Origin: an uncultured Acidimicrobiales bacterium
Lineage (GTDB): Bacteria > Actinomycetota > Acidimicrobiia > Acidimicrobiales > SZUA-35
DNA: 15,806 bases
Direction: 5' to 3'
NCBI GenBank assembly: GCA_938028175.1
Contig: CALJAE010000007.1
Location: forward strand, 1-15,806
The translations under genes and the position numbers were made by a program. Each line of letters starts with the position of its first letter. Positions within the stretch are counted from its first letter, which is position 1. A model generated the notes under the pieces. It saw only the letters and a list, made by a program, of their open reading frames with translations. It was not told the DNA's origin and searched no databases. Positions 1 to 7,475 of this stretch are shown here, in pieces.

Positions 1-249
1 ATTACACATAAGCAAAGACCGCCAACAGCACACGGTGTAACGTTCATGACCTTAGAAGACGAAACAGGTCTAGCCAATATTGTTGTCTCCCCAGGGTGTT
101 GGAAACGCTATAGCGAAGTCCTAGTCGACAACCCAGGTCTAATTGTCAAAGCCAGAGTCGAACATAAAGATTCGGTAATTAACCTGGTTGCAGAACGCTT
201 TGAACCTCTATCGGTCGGAACAGTACCCGTTAGTAGAGACTACAGATAG
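1..249 (+). CDS. dnaE2: Error-prone DNA polymerase DnaE2, C-terminal end (partial)
   Basis: The reading frame is open from base 1 and ends at TAG 247-249, so only the last 82 residues are present; the ATG at 46 is internal. The fragment has the pattern of the C-terminal OB-fold of DnaE2-type polymerases: a HKQRPPTA segment, then GVTFMTLEDETG, then NIVVSPGCW, a VKARVEHK strand, and the terminal SRDYR that DnaE2 proteins typically end with as SRDFR. The family is an alternative catalytic subunit of DNA polymerase III that performs damage-induced translesion synthesis, usually with ImuA and ImuB. Those partners would lie outside the window if present. No hairpin terminator is evident after the stop. 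The family assignment rests on recalled similarity of this short segment; a DnaE1 end is less likely because of the VSPGxW and SRDxR signatures. Confidence 0.85.
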   Translation: MTHKQRPPTAHGVTFMTLEDETGLANIVVSPGCWKRYSEVLVDNPGLIVKARVEHKDSVINLVAERFEPLSVGTVPVSRDYR

Positions 250-380
250 TGGCAAAACTGGACCCCTCCGCTCCACAGTCCAAACCCAGTCACACTCATA
301 CTAAGAACCCGATATTGGCTATAAGTTACAAAACGTTAACACAGACTAAAAAAGCCTGGTTTAGAAGGCGAAAATAGGAC

Positions 381-386
381 TACAAT
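381..386 (+). promoter_or_regulatory. Possible -10 box for the PBP gene
   Basis: The 205-bp gap 250-454 holds no gene that I can see. TACAAT at 381-386 is a good -10 match, but the sequence 17-18 bp upstream (around 357-363) is a poor -35. Transcription would begin near 393, giving a leader of about 60 nt. A second candidate is TATAGT at 436-441 with TTGGCT at 415-420, only 15 bp apart, which would give an almost leaderless message. Neither can be preferred from sequence alone. Confidence 0.25.
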
Positions 387-454
387 GTCATATGTAAGGC
401 GCCTAGCAAGAGGGTTGGCTAGTAGCTTGTGTGTCTATAGTAAGGTAAAGCTAC

Positions 455-2719
455 GTGGGACGGTTTCTTCGAATAATTAAACGCTTGACGAGTATCGGCT
501 TAGTGATGCTCGGCTTCTCGTTGGTCATCACCAGTGCAGGCTTAGCAGCGCTTCCGGGATTCACCGGTTTAGGCGACACGATCGAAGCCGAACACGCCCC
601 AATCGAGTTTCAGTCATTGGATGCACGCTCGGCAGTCTTTGCCGCCGACGAATCACTCATAGCGTTTCTAAGTGAAGAACAAAATCGTGAGCCCGTCGCA
701 TTAGAAACAATTCCACAAGACGTCATCAATGCAATCCTCGCATCGGAAGACGAGAACTTTTACGATCACAATGGCATAAGTCCAACCGGTATTGTTCGAG
801 CTGCGTTTAACAACTTAGAGAACTCGGGTGGTTCACTGCAGGGCGGGTCAACGATTACCCAGCAGCTAGTTAAGAACGCTGTGTTGGGTGACTTCAGTCA
901 GAGCTTTGAGAGAAAGCTAGAAGAAGCGTACTTGGCTGTACAGCTTGAGCAAGAACTTTCTAAAGACGAAATCCTTGAACGTTACCTTAATACTGTGTTC
1001 TTCGGATCTGGGGCATATGGGGTAGAGGTAGCGGCTGAGACCTACTGGGGTTATGACGGAGCTCGAGACTTGACTAAGTGTGATGCAGCTTTGCTTGCAA
1101 GCATTATTCCTAACCCAGTCAGATTCGATCCAACAAGGTTCCCAGACACATCCGAGCAGCGTCGGGCTGTAGTAATCAACCGTCTGCTTACTGCCGGCGT
1201 TATGGACGACGCCGAAGCTGAAAGTTGCCGTGGAGAACCTCTGCCGATTCAGCGTCAAGCTGCTTTCGAGAGTCGTAACTACTTCACGGAAGAAGTGCAG
1301 CGTCTGCTAATCAATGATGATGCAAACCAATTCAATCTTGGCGAAGAACAGCAAGATCGATTTAACGCAATATTTAGAAGCGGCCTTCAGATCTTCACAA
1401 CTATAAATCCTGAGTATCAAGAGGCCGCAGAAGCTGCTCAAGAGAACTTTGTTCCTAGAAACCCAGAGAGATTTACAACCGCCATCTCCTCGATCGACAC
1501 TCACACTGGTGCGGTGAGAGCGATTGTTGGTGGCCCAGGGTTCCAGGTCGACAACTTCAACATAGCGACACAAGGTCAACAGCAGCCAGGCTCCACTATG
1601 AAGACCTTCGTGCTAGCAGCGTTGTTTGAGAGTGGCCGCGTTGCGAGTGACACGGTGCGCGCCGACAGCCCTTGTACTTTCCAGCAGCCTGCCGGCTTAC
1701 CTCCGTATACAGTAAGCAGCGCTGGTGGAAGTTTCCGTGAGACAATCGCTTCGGTAACTAGATCCTCATTCAACTGCCCTTTCGTTAGGCTCGGGCAGGT
1801 TGTCGGCAACGACAATGTTGTAAAAGTTTCACAGCGACTAGGAATCTCGACTCTGGAAGAAGCAGACGGTAACTTAATCTCGCTTCCTCTAGGTGTCAAA
1901 GAATTGATTCCATTGGAAGTAGCTGGTGCCTATGCTGCATTCGGAAACGATGGTGAGTTCAACAAGCCATACTTTATTGAGCGAATCGAAGATGCTCAAG
2001 GCAACGTTATTTATGAACACATCCCTAACCCCACAAGAGCAGTAACCGCTAACACAGCTCGCCAGATTACTGAAATCCTGCGAACTAACGTGACCAGAGA
2101 ACTTGGTAACGGAACTGGACGTCGAGCTCAGGTCGTTCTCGAAGATGGAACTGAACACATCGTCGCGGGTAAGACCGGGACAACAAACGATAACGTGAGT
2201 GCATGGTTTGCTGGATACACCGACTATTTGACGACAGTAGTTTGGGTGGGGCACCCCGACGGTAACATCACCATCGATAGGGACAGCCTTAACCGAGATG
2301 CATACAACGTTGAAGAATACTGCTGCCTAAATGATGCCCAGGGTGGTACTGCTGCCGCACCTATATTTGACTTCTATAACGAAATTGTTCACGAAGGTCT
2401 AGAGCCGGCTCCATTCGCACTTCCAACAAATACAGAGTCACGTCGTAGTCGATTCCTTGAGGTTGAAGAAGAAAGTCTTCCATTCTGTCCAAACTCGATT
2501 CCTCAAAACTTGTCACAACTTATAGGTCAAGCTGTCGATCTTGATGGCGACGGCCTGCGAGACTGCCTAGTGCCACAGGTCGTGCCTGGAGCAGCCGGTG
2601 GTCCACCGGTTACTGTGCCAAATGGAGCCGAGCCAGTCGACCCAAATGCCCCAGCGCAAGCCCCAGAGACCGAACCTGCTGCACCAGCGACTGTATTCAT
2701 AGAGCCAGCGGCTGAGTAG
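455..2719 (+). CDS. Class A penicillin-binding protein (transglycosylase/transpeptidase, PBP1A type)
   Basis: A bifunctional peptidoglycan synthase that polymerises lipid II and cross-links stem peptides outside the membrane. The start is GTG at 455 with a weak AAGG at 442-445. One hydrophobic segment at about residues 11-33 follows a basic N-terminus, giving a signal-anchor topology. The GT51 domain spans about 75-250, with the EDENFYDHNG motif (catalytic Glu98) and GGSTITQQ at 130-137. The transpeptidase domain spans about 340-640, with active-site STMK (Ser380, Lys383), SFN (Ser438, Asn440) and KTG (573-575). The tail from about 705 is rich in Pro, Ala and acidic residues after a DLDGDG segment, as in many actinobacterial PBPs. 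At 754 residues it has normal family length with all catalytic motifs intact. Eight cysteines lie in the extracytoplasmic part (209, 258, 407, 441, 623, 624, 678, 704), which is unusual. No terminator separates it from the small membrane protein 49 bp downstream. Confidence 0.95.
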   Translation: MGRFLRIIKRLTSIGLVMLGFSLVITSAGLAALPGFTGLGDTIEAEHAPIEFQSLDARSAVFAADESLIAFLSEEQNREPVALETIPQDVINAILASEDENFYDHNGISPTGIVRAAFNNLENSGGSLQGGSTITQQLVKNAVLGDFSQSFERKLEEAYLAVQLEQELSKDEILERYLNTVFFGSGAYGVEVAAETYWGYDGARDLTKCDAALLASIIPNPVRFDPTRFPDTSEQRRAVVINRLLTAGVMDDAEAESCRGEPLPIQRQAAFESRNYFTEEVQRLLINDDANQFNLGEEQQDRFNAIFRSGLQIFTTINPEYQEAAEAAQENFVPRNPERFTTAISSIDTHTGAVRAIVGGPGFQVDNFNIATQGQQQPGSTMKTFVLAALFESGRVASDTVRADSPCTFQQPAGLPPYTVSSAGGSFRETIASVTRSSFNCPFVRLGQVVGNDNVVKVSQRLGISTLEEADGNLISLPLGVKELIPLEVAGAYAAFGNDGEFNKPYFIERIEDAQGNVIYEHIPNPTRAVTANTARQITEILRTNVTRELGNGTGRRAQVVLEDGTEHIVAGKTGTTNDNVSAWFAGYTDYLTTVVWVGHPDGNITIDRDSLNRDAYNVEEYCCLNDAQGGTAAAPIFDFYNEIVHEGLEPAPFALPTNTESRRSRFLEVEEESLPFCPNSIPQNLSQLIGQAVDLDGDGLRDCLVPQVVPGAAGGPPVTVPNGAEPVDPNAPAQAPETEPAAPATVFIEPAAE

Positions 2720-2759
2720 CAGCTGATGTTTGGCGACAGCATGAATAGGCGGTAGCTTC

Positions 2760-2763
2760 GGAG
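2760..2763 (+). promoter_or_regulatory. Ribosome binding site setting the GTG start at 2769
   Basis: GGAG followed by a five-base spacer directly before GTG 2769. It is the main support for that start, since there is no ATG at the beginning of this reading frame. Confidence 0.5.
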
Positions 2764-2768
2764 TTGTC

Positions 2769-3245
2769 GTGTTTATTTGGTTCTTAGTCTCCGCCCCAAT
2801 AGTGGTTGCCATGGTTTTTGGTACGCATCGGCTTGACTATCGACTTATCGCCTTGGGCTGCCTTATCCCAAGCTTGTCATGGGTGGTCCCACAGCTAGGG
2901 TTCTTAAACACCCTCTTGTTTCATGCCTTAGTCCTTGGGCTGGTTATGGGGATAACCGTTAACAAACGCTTGGTCCGGCGAAAGTGGATTGGTATACCAA
3001 TCGGCGGATTGCTACGCCTCGTTGTAGACGCTTCGTGGCTAGAGATAGACAGACTGTGGTGGCCAGTGAGCTCGTTATCTATAACTGATCTAAGTGGCTC
3101 GACCTACCCGATTGTGCCCATTGGTATCTTCTTGGAGTTCATTGGACTCGCCCTGGCTATCTGGGCTTGGCAAAGATTTGGTTTTGCTGATTCGTCAACT
3201 GGTCGGGATGAATTTCTGAAGTCTGGAAACCTCCCCAGAGTTTAG
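2769..3245 (+). CDS. Small integral membrane protein, unknown function
   Basis: A protein of 158 residues with about five hydrophobic segments (roughly 1-18, 24-40, 43-64, 73-91, 113-134) and a short polar C-terminus. The GTG start at 2769 is supported by GGAG at 2760-2763, five bases upstream. The overall pattern (DYRLIALG, NTLLFHALVLG, GIPIGGLLRLVVDASW, then WWP) reminds me of a conserved actinobacterial membrane family. That family is distantly like YdjM/DUF457 'metal-dependent hydrolase' proteins, in which His and Asp sit at conserved places in the helices. Here Asn47 and Arg83 occupy sites where I would expect His, while Asp87 remains, so a metal-dependent activity is doubtful. It follows the PBP gene by 49 bp without an apparent terminator, which suggests cotranscription and perhaps an envelope role. 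The gene is likely real; the function is not known. Confidence 0.75.
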   Translation: MFIWFLVSAPIVVAMVFGTHRLDYRLIALGCLIPSLSWVVPQLGFLNTLLFHALVLGLVMGITVNKRLVRRKWIGIPIGGLLRLVVDASWLEIDRLWWPVSSLSITDLSGSTYPIVPIGIFLEFIGLALAIWAWQRFGFADSSTGRDEFLKSGNLPRV

Positions 3246-3259
3246 ACTCGATGTCTAAA
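3241..3259. terminator. Hairpin between the convergent membrane-protein gene and rnpB
   Basis: TTTAGAC (3241-3247) and GTCTAAA (3253-3259) form a perfect 7-bp stem with a five-base loop. It contains the TAG stop (3243-3245) of the upstream gene and lies just beyond the 3' end of rnpB on the other strand. It could act as a shared end signal for both transcripts. No T-run follows on either strand, so classical Rho-independent termination is not supported. Confidence 0.3.
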
Positions 3260-3260
3260 T

Positions 3261-3630
<370 letters not shown>

Positions 3631-3636
3631 GCATCT

Positions 3637-3665
3637 AGGCTAACATCGCTATTCGTGAATGAGAA
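3637..3665 (-). promoter_or_regulatory. Weak candidate promoter for rnpB
   Basis: On the minus strand TTCTCA (3660-3665) and TAGCCT (3637-3642) are 17 bp apart and would start transcription close to the predicted 5' end of rnpB. The hexamers match consensus at only 4 and 3 positions. If correct, the promoter overlaps the first codons of trpD. Confidence 0.2.
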
Positions 3666-4683
3666 TCTCTCCATCTATACCTCGGATCTGCCTCAGAGAA
3701 TTTCAAGAGGCCTAGAGCTTGGCACGGCTGATGCAGCACTGTTAATGAGCGACCTATTGTCAGGCGATTTAGCGGAAGAATCGATCGTTGCCTTGCTTAG
3801 CGCCTTGAACGAGCGTGGATACCGTGCAGAAGAACTAACCGGTTTCGCCGAAGAAATGCTCTCGCAGTGCACAACCGTTTCTCTGGGGCAAGGTAGTTCT
3901 AGGGTAGTGGATATCGTGGGAACTGGCGGTTCAGTACACGCAAGGAACGCCGGAATTAATGTTTCGACTATGGCATGTTTCGTCGCAGCAGCTGCTGGAG
4001 TCACGATAGCGAAACATGGGAATCGTAAAGCATCGTCAACTTCGGGATCTTTCGATTTCCTAGAAGTTCTTGGAGTTGATTTTTCCGAGTCCGCATCAGA
4101 AGTTGAGAGGCTTATTAATGAAAAGGGACTCGCCTTCATTTTTGCAAGGAACTTTCATCCAGCACTAGCTTCTGTCACAGTTGCCAGACAGCGCCTTGGC
4201 GTACCTACGATCTTTAACCTTTTGGGCCCAGTTTGCAACCCTGCACAGCCTTCAGGAATTGTGCTTGGCGCAAATAGTCTTGAGGCTGCAGAGCTACTAG
4301 CTCAAGTTCTACTGAGTAGAAAGATTGAGCATGGACTAGTTTTGTTTGGTCATGATGGGATCGACGAACTCTCACTATCAGCTGAAACAACAATCTTCGA
4401 AGTTCGAGATGAATCATTAATCGAAACAGTCGTAAGCCCAGCAGAATTTGGGTTGCAGCTGCAGATTCAGCCTTCAGGTGGAGACGCCAATCACAATCTT
4501 CGTATCTTTAACGAACTAAGAGCTGGTGAACTGGGCCCAGCAGGGCTTCTAATCGCTGGCAACGCTGGTTTAGCAATTTATGTGTCTGGCCTCAGCGATT
4601 CAATCAAAAATGGCATAGAAACAGCCATAGAAGTGATTAGAACTGGGCGACTTGATCGATACGTGGAAAGTTATCTAAACTAG
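3655..4683 (+). CDS. trpD: Anthranilate phosphoribosyltransferase
   Basis: It transfers phosphoribose from PRPP to anthranilate in the second step of tryptophan synthesis, in the cytosol. Family signatures from GTG 3655 (342 residues, normal length): helical N-domain 5-75; PRPP loop GTGGS at 89-93; KHGNR at 120-124; FIFARNFHPAL near 161-171 for anthranilate binding; IFNLLGPVCNPA near 186-197; and DGIDELSL at 234-241, where Asp237-Glu238 are the metal ligands. The frame stays open upstream to 3508, but that part lies inside rnpB and has no family similarity. GTG 3655 is the only sensible start outside the RNA gene, although its ribosome site is poor. Odd points: Ser replaces the usual Asp of GTGGD, and the following loop before NVST is about three residues longer than in the homologues I recall. 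No other trp gene is adjacent. A TrpD paralogue with another substrate cannot be ruled out. Confidence 0.9.
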   Translation: MNENLSIYTSDLPQRISRGLELGTADAALLMSDLLSGDLAEESIVALLSALNERGYRAEELTGFAEEMLSQCTTVSLGQGSSRVVDIVGTGGSVHARNAGINVSTMACFVAAAAGVTIAKHGNRKASSTSGSFDFLEVLGVDFSESASEVERLINEKGLAFIFARNFHPALASVTVARQRLGVPTIFNLLGPVCNPAQPSGIVLGANSLEAAELLAQVLLSRKIEHGLVLFGHDGIDELSLSAETTIFEVRDESLIETVVSPAEFGLQLQIQPSGGDANHNLRIFNELRAGELGPAGLLIAGNAGLAIYVSGLSDSIKNGIETAIEVIRTGRLDRYVESYLN

Positions 4684-4727
4684 GTCTAAAGGCCTAGGCG
4701 GGCCAGTCGATAGAAACTTTGGTCTAG

Positions 4728-4753
4728 AAAAACTGAATTGGACCAGTTTTTTT
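4728..4753 (+). terminator. trpD: Rho-independent-type terminator after trpD
   Basis: AAAAACTG (4728-4735) pairs with CAGTTTTT (4744-4751) across an eight-base loop, and the 3' arm lies within a run of seven T (4747-4753). The stem is AT-rich and weak, but the arrangement is that of an intrinsic terminator 45 bp past the trpD stop. The A-run on the 5' side could let it work on the other strand too. Confidence 0.55.
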
Positions 4754-4783
4754 GCCGACGTTGCAAGAGTATGAGAACTTGGC

Positions 4784-4789
4784 GAGGAG
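4784..4789 (+). promoter_or_regulatory. Strong ribosome binding site for the coiled-coil gene
   Basis: GAGGAG with an eight-base spacer before ATG 4798. It fixes the start of the 865-residue protein. Confidence 0.6.
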
Positions 4790-4797
4790 AATTGTAG

Positions 4798-7395
4798 ATG
4801 TCATCGTACGACGAACACGTCAGGTCGGCCTGCGAGCTTGCAGTTAATGTATCGATCGCAGCTGTCAGAGCAGGCAACTCAAAAATTATTCCTGTTCGAA
4901 TGCTGAAGTATACAAAGCAAGATGAGCTAACGGAGGCAGCATGTCGTGCAGCTGCCGAATCAATCGAAGAGAATGCAGACTTCCGAGGTGCTGTTGCAAG
5001 CTACGCGACGCCAGCCAACGTTGGCGAACCAGGGTTCGAATGGTTACAGCGAGATGAGGGTTGGCAAGAAAAGTTTGAAGAGTTGACCGGTCATCAGATC
5101 GAAGAACTTCCAGCTCAGCTATCAGGTTCGGAAGGCAGTGACGAACCAATTGAACTTGAACTAGATTCAGAGGTGCAACCTGTTCCAGAAACAGAGTTTG
5201 AAACTCCTGACGAGGTGGGATCAGACAGCCTTATCGATAATGAGCTCACACATCTTCGTGGCCTTGTAAATAGTTTGGCCGATGAAAACATGGAAGCGTC
5301 AAACTCGATTTATGAAGTTGGCGATGACAGCGGGGAGTTCTCTTCTGGTTTCAGCTCTATTGTTTCCAGTTCTTCGATCAACGAGTCCAAGCAGCTCTCT
5401 GAAGCTCTTAATCAACAAGTAAAGTTAGAGAAGCAGCTCGCCGAGATGCGCAAAGTTCGCTCCGCACTAGAAACTAAGCTTTCAGAATCTGAACGTGCTC
5501 TTCGAGAGCACCAAGATGAGCTTGCCATAGCGACCGCTGGCCATGATGAAGCCAAAGATCGTCTTGACAAGATTACGATGGAGAGCGAAGGCCTCAGAGT
5601 AGCTAGGACTGGACTTCGCGAGCAGATCGAGGCGATGCGAATTGAGCGAGATGAAGCAGTTCGCCAGATAGATGAAGCCAACCAGATCACCGGCGGAGTA
5701 GCAGTGAGTGATCTGCAGAAAGATTTTGAGGACCTCGGTGAGCAGGCAGGCGAGCTTGAGAAGGAAATCGCAAAGCTCAAAGCTATTGAGAGTAAACAGA
5801 ATGCAACGCTGGCAGAGGCAGAGGCAGATATTGAAGGTCTTCGTTCAGAGACCGCAGATCAGACACTAGAGATCTCAGAGCTCCAAGCAAACCTTGAAGA
5901 GTCTCAGTCTGCTTTGGCTGATCTGCGAATCGAAGCAGAAGAAGCCAAGAAAGAGGCGGAAGATTTCAAGGCGACTGCCACAGAGCTAGCCACTCAGGTT
6001 ACAGACCTACAAGAGAACCTGTCGACTGCCCTCGCTGATCTAAGTTCAGCACGAGAAGAAGGCGACACTGACAGATCGGCTCTCCGACATATGCGTGCGG
6101 AACGTGATGCGTTGCTAGCTCGAGTATCAGAAGTAGAGCAGTTAGATCAATCAGCGGCTGTCGAGTTGGACAAGATTCAGGCTGAACGCGATGATCTGCT
6201 GGCGAAGACCGAAGAACTCGTGAGCGAAAAGGGCAAACTAAAGGGCGAGAATGCTGCGGCGCTCAGGGAAAAAGATCAAATGGCCGATCGTCTACAGATG
6301 CTCCAAGAGCGAATAGAGCCGCTCGAGTCTGCAATGGTCGCTGAAAAGCGAAAAGTAGAAGAGCTACAAGCGATTCTCGAAGTCGGCGGGTTCGAAAAGA
6401 CTTCAGAAGAAAAAATCTCAGAACAAGAGGTCGAAGATGAGTTGTCGAGCTCAGCTGCCGAGGAAGACGAAGCAGTCAGCGAAGACTTTGTAGTCGAAGA
6501 AATCGATAGTCGGATCATCGAAGACGAAACGCCAGAGGATGACCTCGAAGAACTAGAGGCCAATCCGGCGATCGACAGGATGAGCGATGATCTCGCCGCC
6601 GCAGAAGGTTCTCAGCGTCGGCACCCAACAGGGCGAAGCCTAAGGTCGATTATCGATGATGAAGGTTCAGCAGCGGACGAGATGGAAGTCGAATCAGCGT
6701 TTGACCCAATAGATTCAGAACCACCGTCGGTAGCTACAAGTGGCGGTGTCTGGGATGAAGACTGGCCACCAGAAAATGCTGACGAGTCAAGCGATATCGA
6801 AGAGTCTGAGTTTGGATTTGTCGATGAGTCTTACGAAGAGGTCGATATCGATGAAGTTAGCCATTTGCTCTCACAGACCATTACTGACTTCGAACCAATT
6901 GAGGTAGACGATGCAGTAGACGCTCCTCAGAGTGTCTTTGATGCTACGACGAAGGAGTGGGTTGATCCAGGTTCTCAAAGCTCATTGGATGCGCTGACTG
7001 AGCTCGTTTCAGAACCAGGCTCTGTCTTGGTTGTCGACGGCGATGAGGTGTGTTCGTTGGGCTGGGCCCGATATGACAAAGCCTCACAGCGTGTATCTCT
7101 AGTTACTTTCCTAGATCGTATTTGTTATGAGTACAGTTGCTTTATCTCAGTAGTGTTTGAAGTAGATCCGCAGGAAGCATATTTATTGCCTGGTAGTGAA
7201 TCAGTCAACATAGTTGCCACAGAGGTTGGAACGCCAGCTGACGAGTCATTGGGTGAACAAATTGAGCGAGCTGGTGGTGACGTGCCGGTCGGCCTGGTTA
7301 CTGATAATCCAGGAGTTGCAAGCGTTACCTATCGCGAATTCCAGCAATTCGCTAATGAAGATCTTCTTGACTTTATCTCTGCAATAGCTGCGTAG
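4798..7395 (+). CDS. Acidic coiled-coil protein with a divergent NYN (YacP/PIN-like) C-terminal domain
   Basis: An 865-residue, strongly acidic cytosolic protein with no signal peptide or membrane segment. The N-terminal part (1-105) is a compact helical domain containing FRGAVASYATPANVG and EWLQRDEGW. As I recall, this resembles the N-terminal domain of YacP-like NYN proteins of Acidimicrobiia. Residues 197-530 form a long coiled coil rich in Glu, Lys, Leu and Ala, and 531-735 are an acidic, probably disordered linker. The last 125 residues look like a worn NYN nuclease fold: VLVVDGDEV (Asp747), SVVFEVD (Glu788), GTPADESLGEQI (Asp815) and GLVTDNPGV (Asp836). These correspond to the four acidic sites of NYN/PIN nucleases, though the usual DGYN and VFDG motifs are altered. 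It may have weak nuclease activity or only RNA- or protein-binding ability. It stands alone behind the trpD terminator, with an 80-bp gap to the next gene. The gene is certain; the domain match is moderate. Confidence 0.8.
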   Translation: MSSYDEHVRSACELAVNVSIAAVRAGNSKIIPVRMLKYTKQDELTEAACRAAAESIEENADFRGAVASYATPANVGEPGFEWLQRDEGWQEKFEELTGHQIEELPAQLSGSEGSDEPIELELDSEVQPVPETEFETPDEVGSDSLIDNELTHLRGLVNSLADENMEASNSIYEVGDDSGEFSSGFSSIVSSSSINESKQLSEALNQQVKLEKQLAEMRKVRSALETKLSESERALREHQDELAIATAGHDEAKDRLDKITMESEGLRVARTGLREQIEAMRIERDEAVRQIDEANQITGGVAVSDLQKDFEDLGEQAGELEKEIAKLKAIESKQNATLAEAEADIEGLRSETADQTLEISELQANLEESQSALADLRIEAEEAKKEAEDFKATATELATQVTDLQENLSTALADLSSAREEGDTDRSALRHMRAERDALLARVSEVEQLDQSAAVELDKIQAERDDLLAKTEELVSEKGKLKGENAAALREKDQMADRLQMLQERIEPLESAMVAEKRKVEELQAILEVGGFEKTSEEKISEQEVEDELSSSAAEEDEAVSEDFVVEEIDSRIIEDETPEDDLEELEANPAIDRMSDDLAAAEGSQRRHPTGRSLRSIIDDEGSAADEMEVESAFDPIDSEPPSVATSGGVWDEDWPPENADESSDIEESEFGFVDESYEEVDIDEVSHLLSQTITDFEPIEVDDAVDAPQSVFDATTKEWVDPGSQSSLDALTELVSEPGSVLVVDGDEVCSLGWARYDKASQRVSLVTFLDRICYEYSCFISVVFEVDPQEAYLLPGSESVNIVATEVGTPADESLGEQIERAGGDVPVGLVTDNPGVASVTYREFQQFANEDLLDFISAIAA

Positions 7396-7465
7396 CTTCT
7401 CACCACTCGATGGTTCCACATAACTAGCGGATACCCAACTAAAGTAGCCTCTTGTCTATTCCTTT

Positions 7466-7471
7466 GGGAGG
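7466..7471 (+). promoter_or_regulatory. Ribosome binding site favouring GTG 7476
   Basis: GGGAGG lies four bases before GTG 7476. It is the strongest Shine-Dalgarno-like match near the start of this gene, whereas the upstream in-frame TTG at 7452 has none. No convincing promoter was seen in 7396-7465. Confidence 0.5.
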
Positions 7472-7475
7472 CCTT

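Noticed and set aside
250..454. Searched for a tRNA or small gene in the gap before the PBP gene
   Set aside because: No cloverleaf, no frame with a ribosome site, and only a weak 5-bp inverted repeat (259-263 with 278-282) was found.
917..2254. Several minus-strand frames of 90-121 codons opposite the PBP gene
   Set aside because: The plus-strand PBP has all catalytic motifs across this span, and the antisense products resemble no family I recognise.
2527..2812. Minus-strand Gly/Ala-rich frames opposite the end of the PBP gene
   Set aside because: They mirror the Pro/Ala-rich PBP tail and show no ribosome site or known domain.
6276..6563. Minus-strand frame rich in Ser opposite the coiled-coil gene (also 5412-5780)
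   Set aside because: Ser-rich antisense reading is the mirror of Glu/Asp-rich codons on the plus strand; no start signal or family resemblance.
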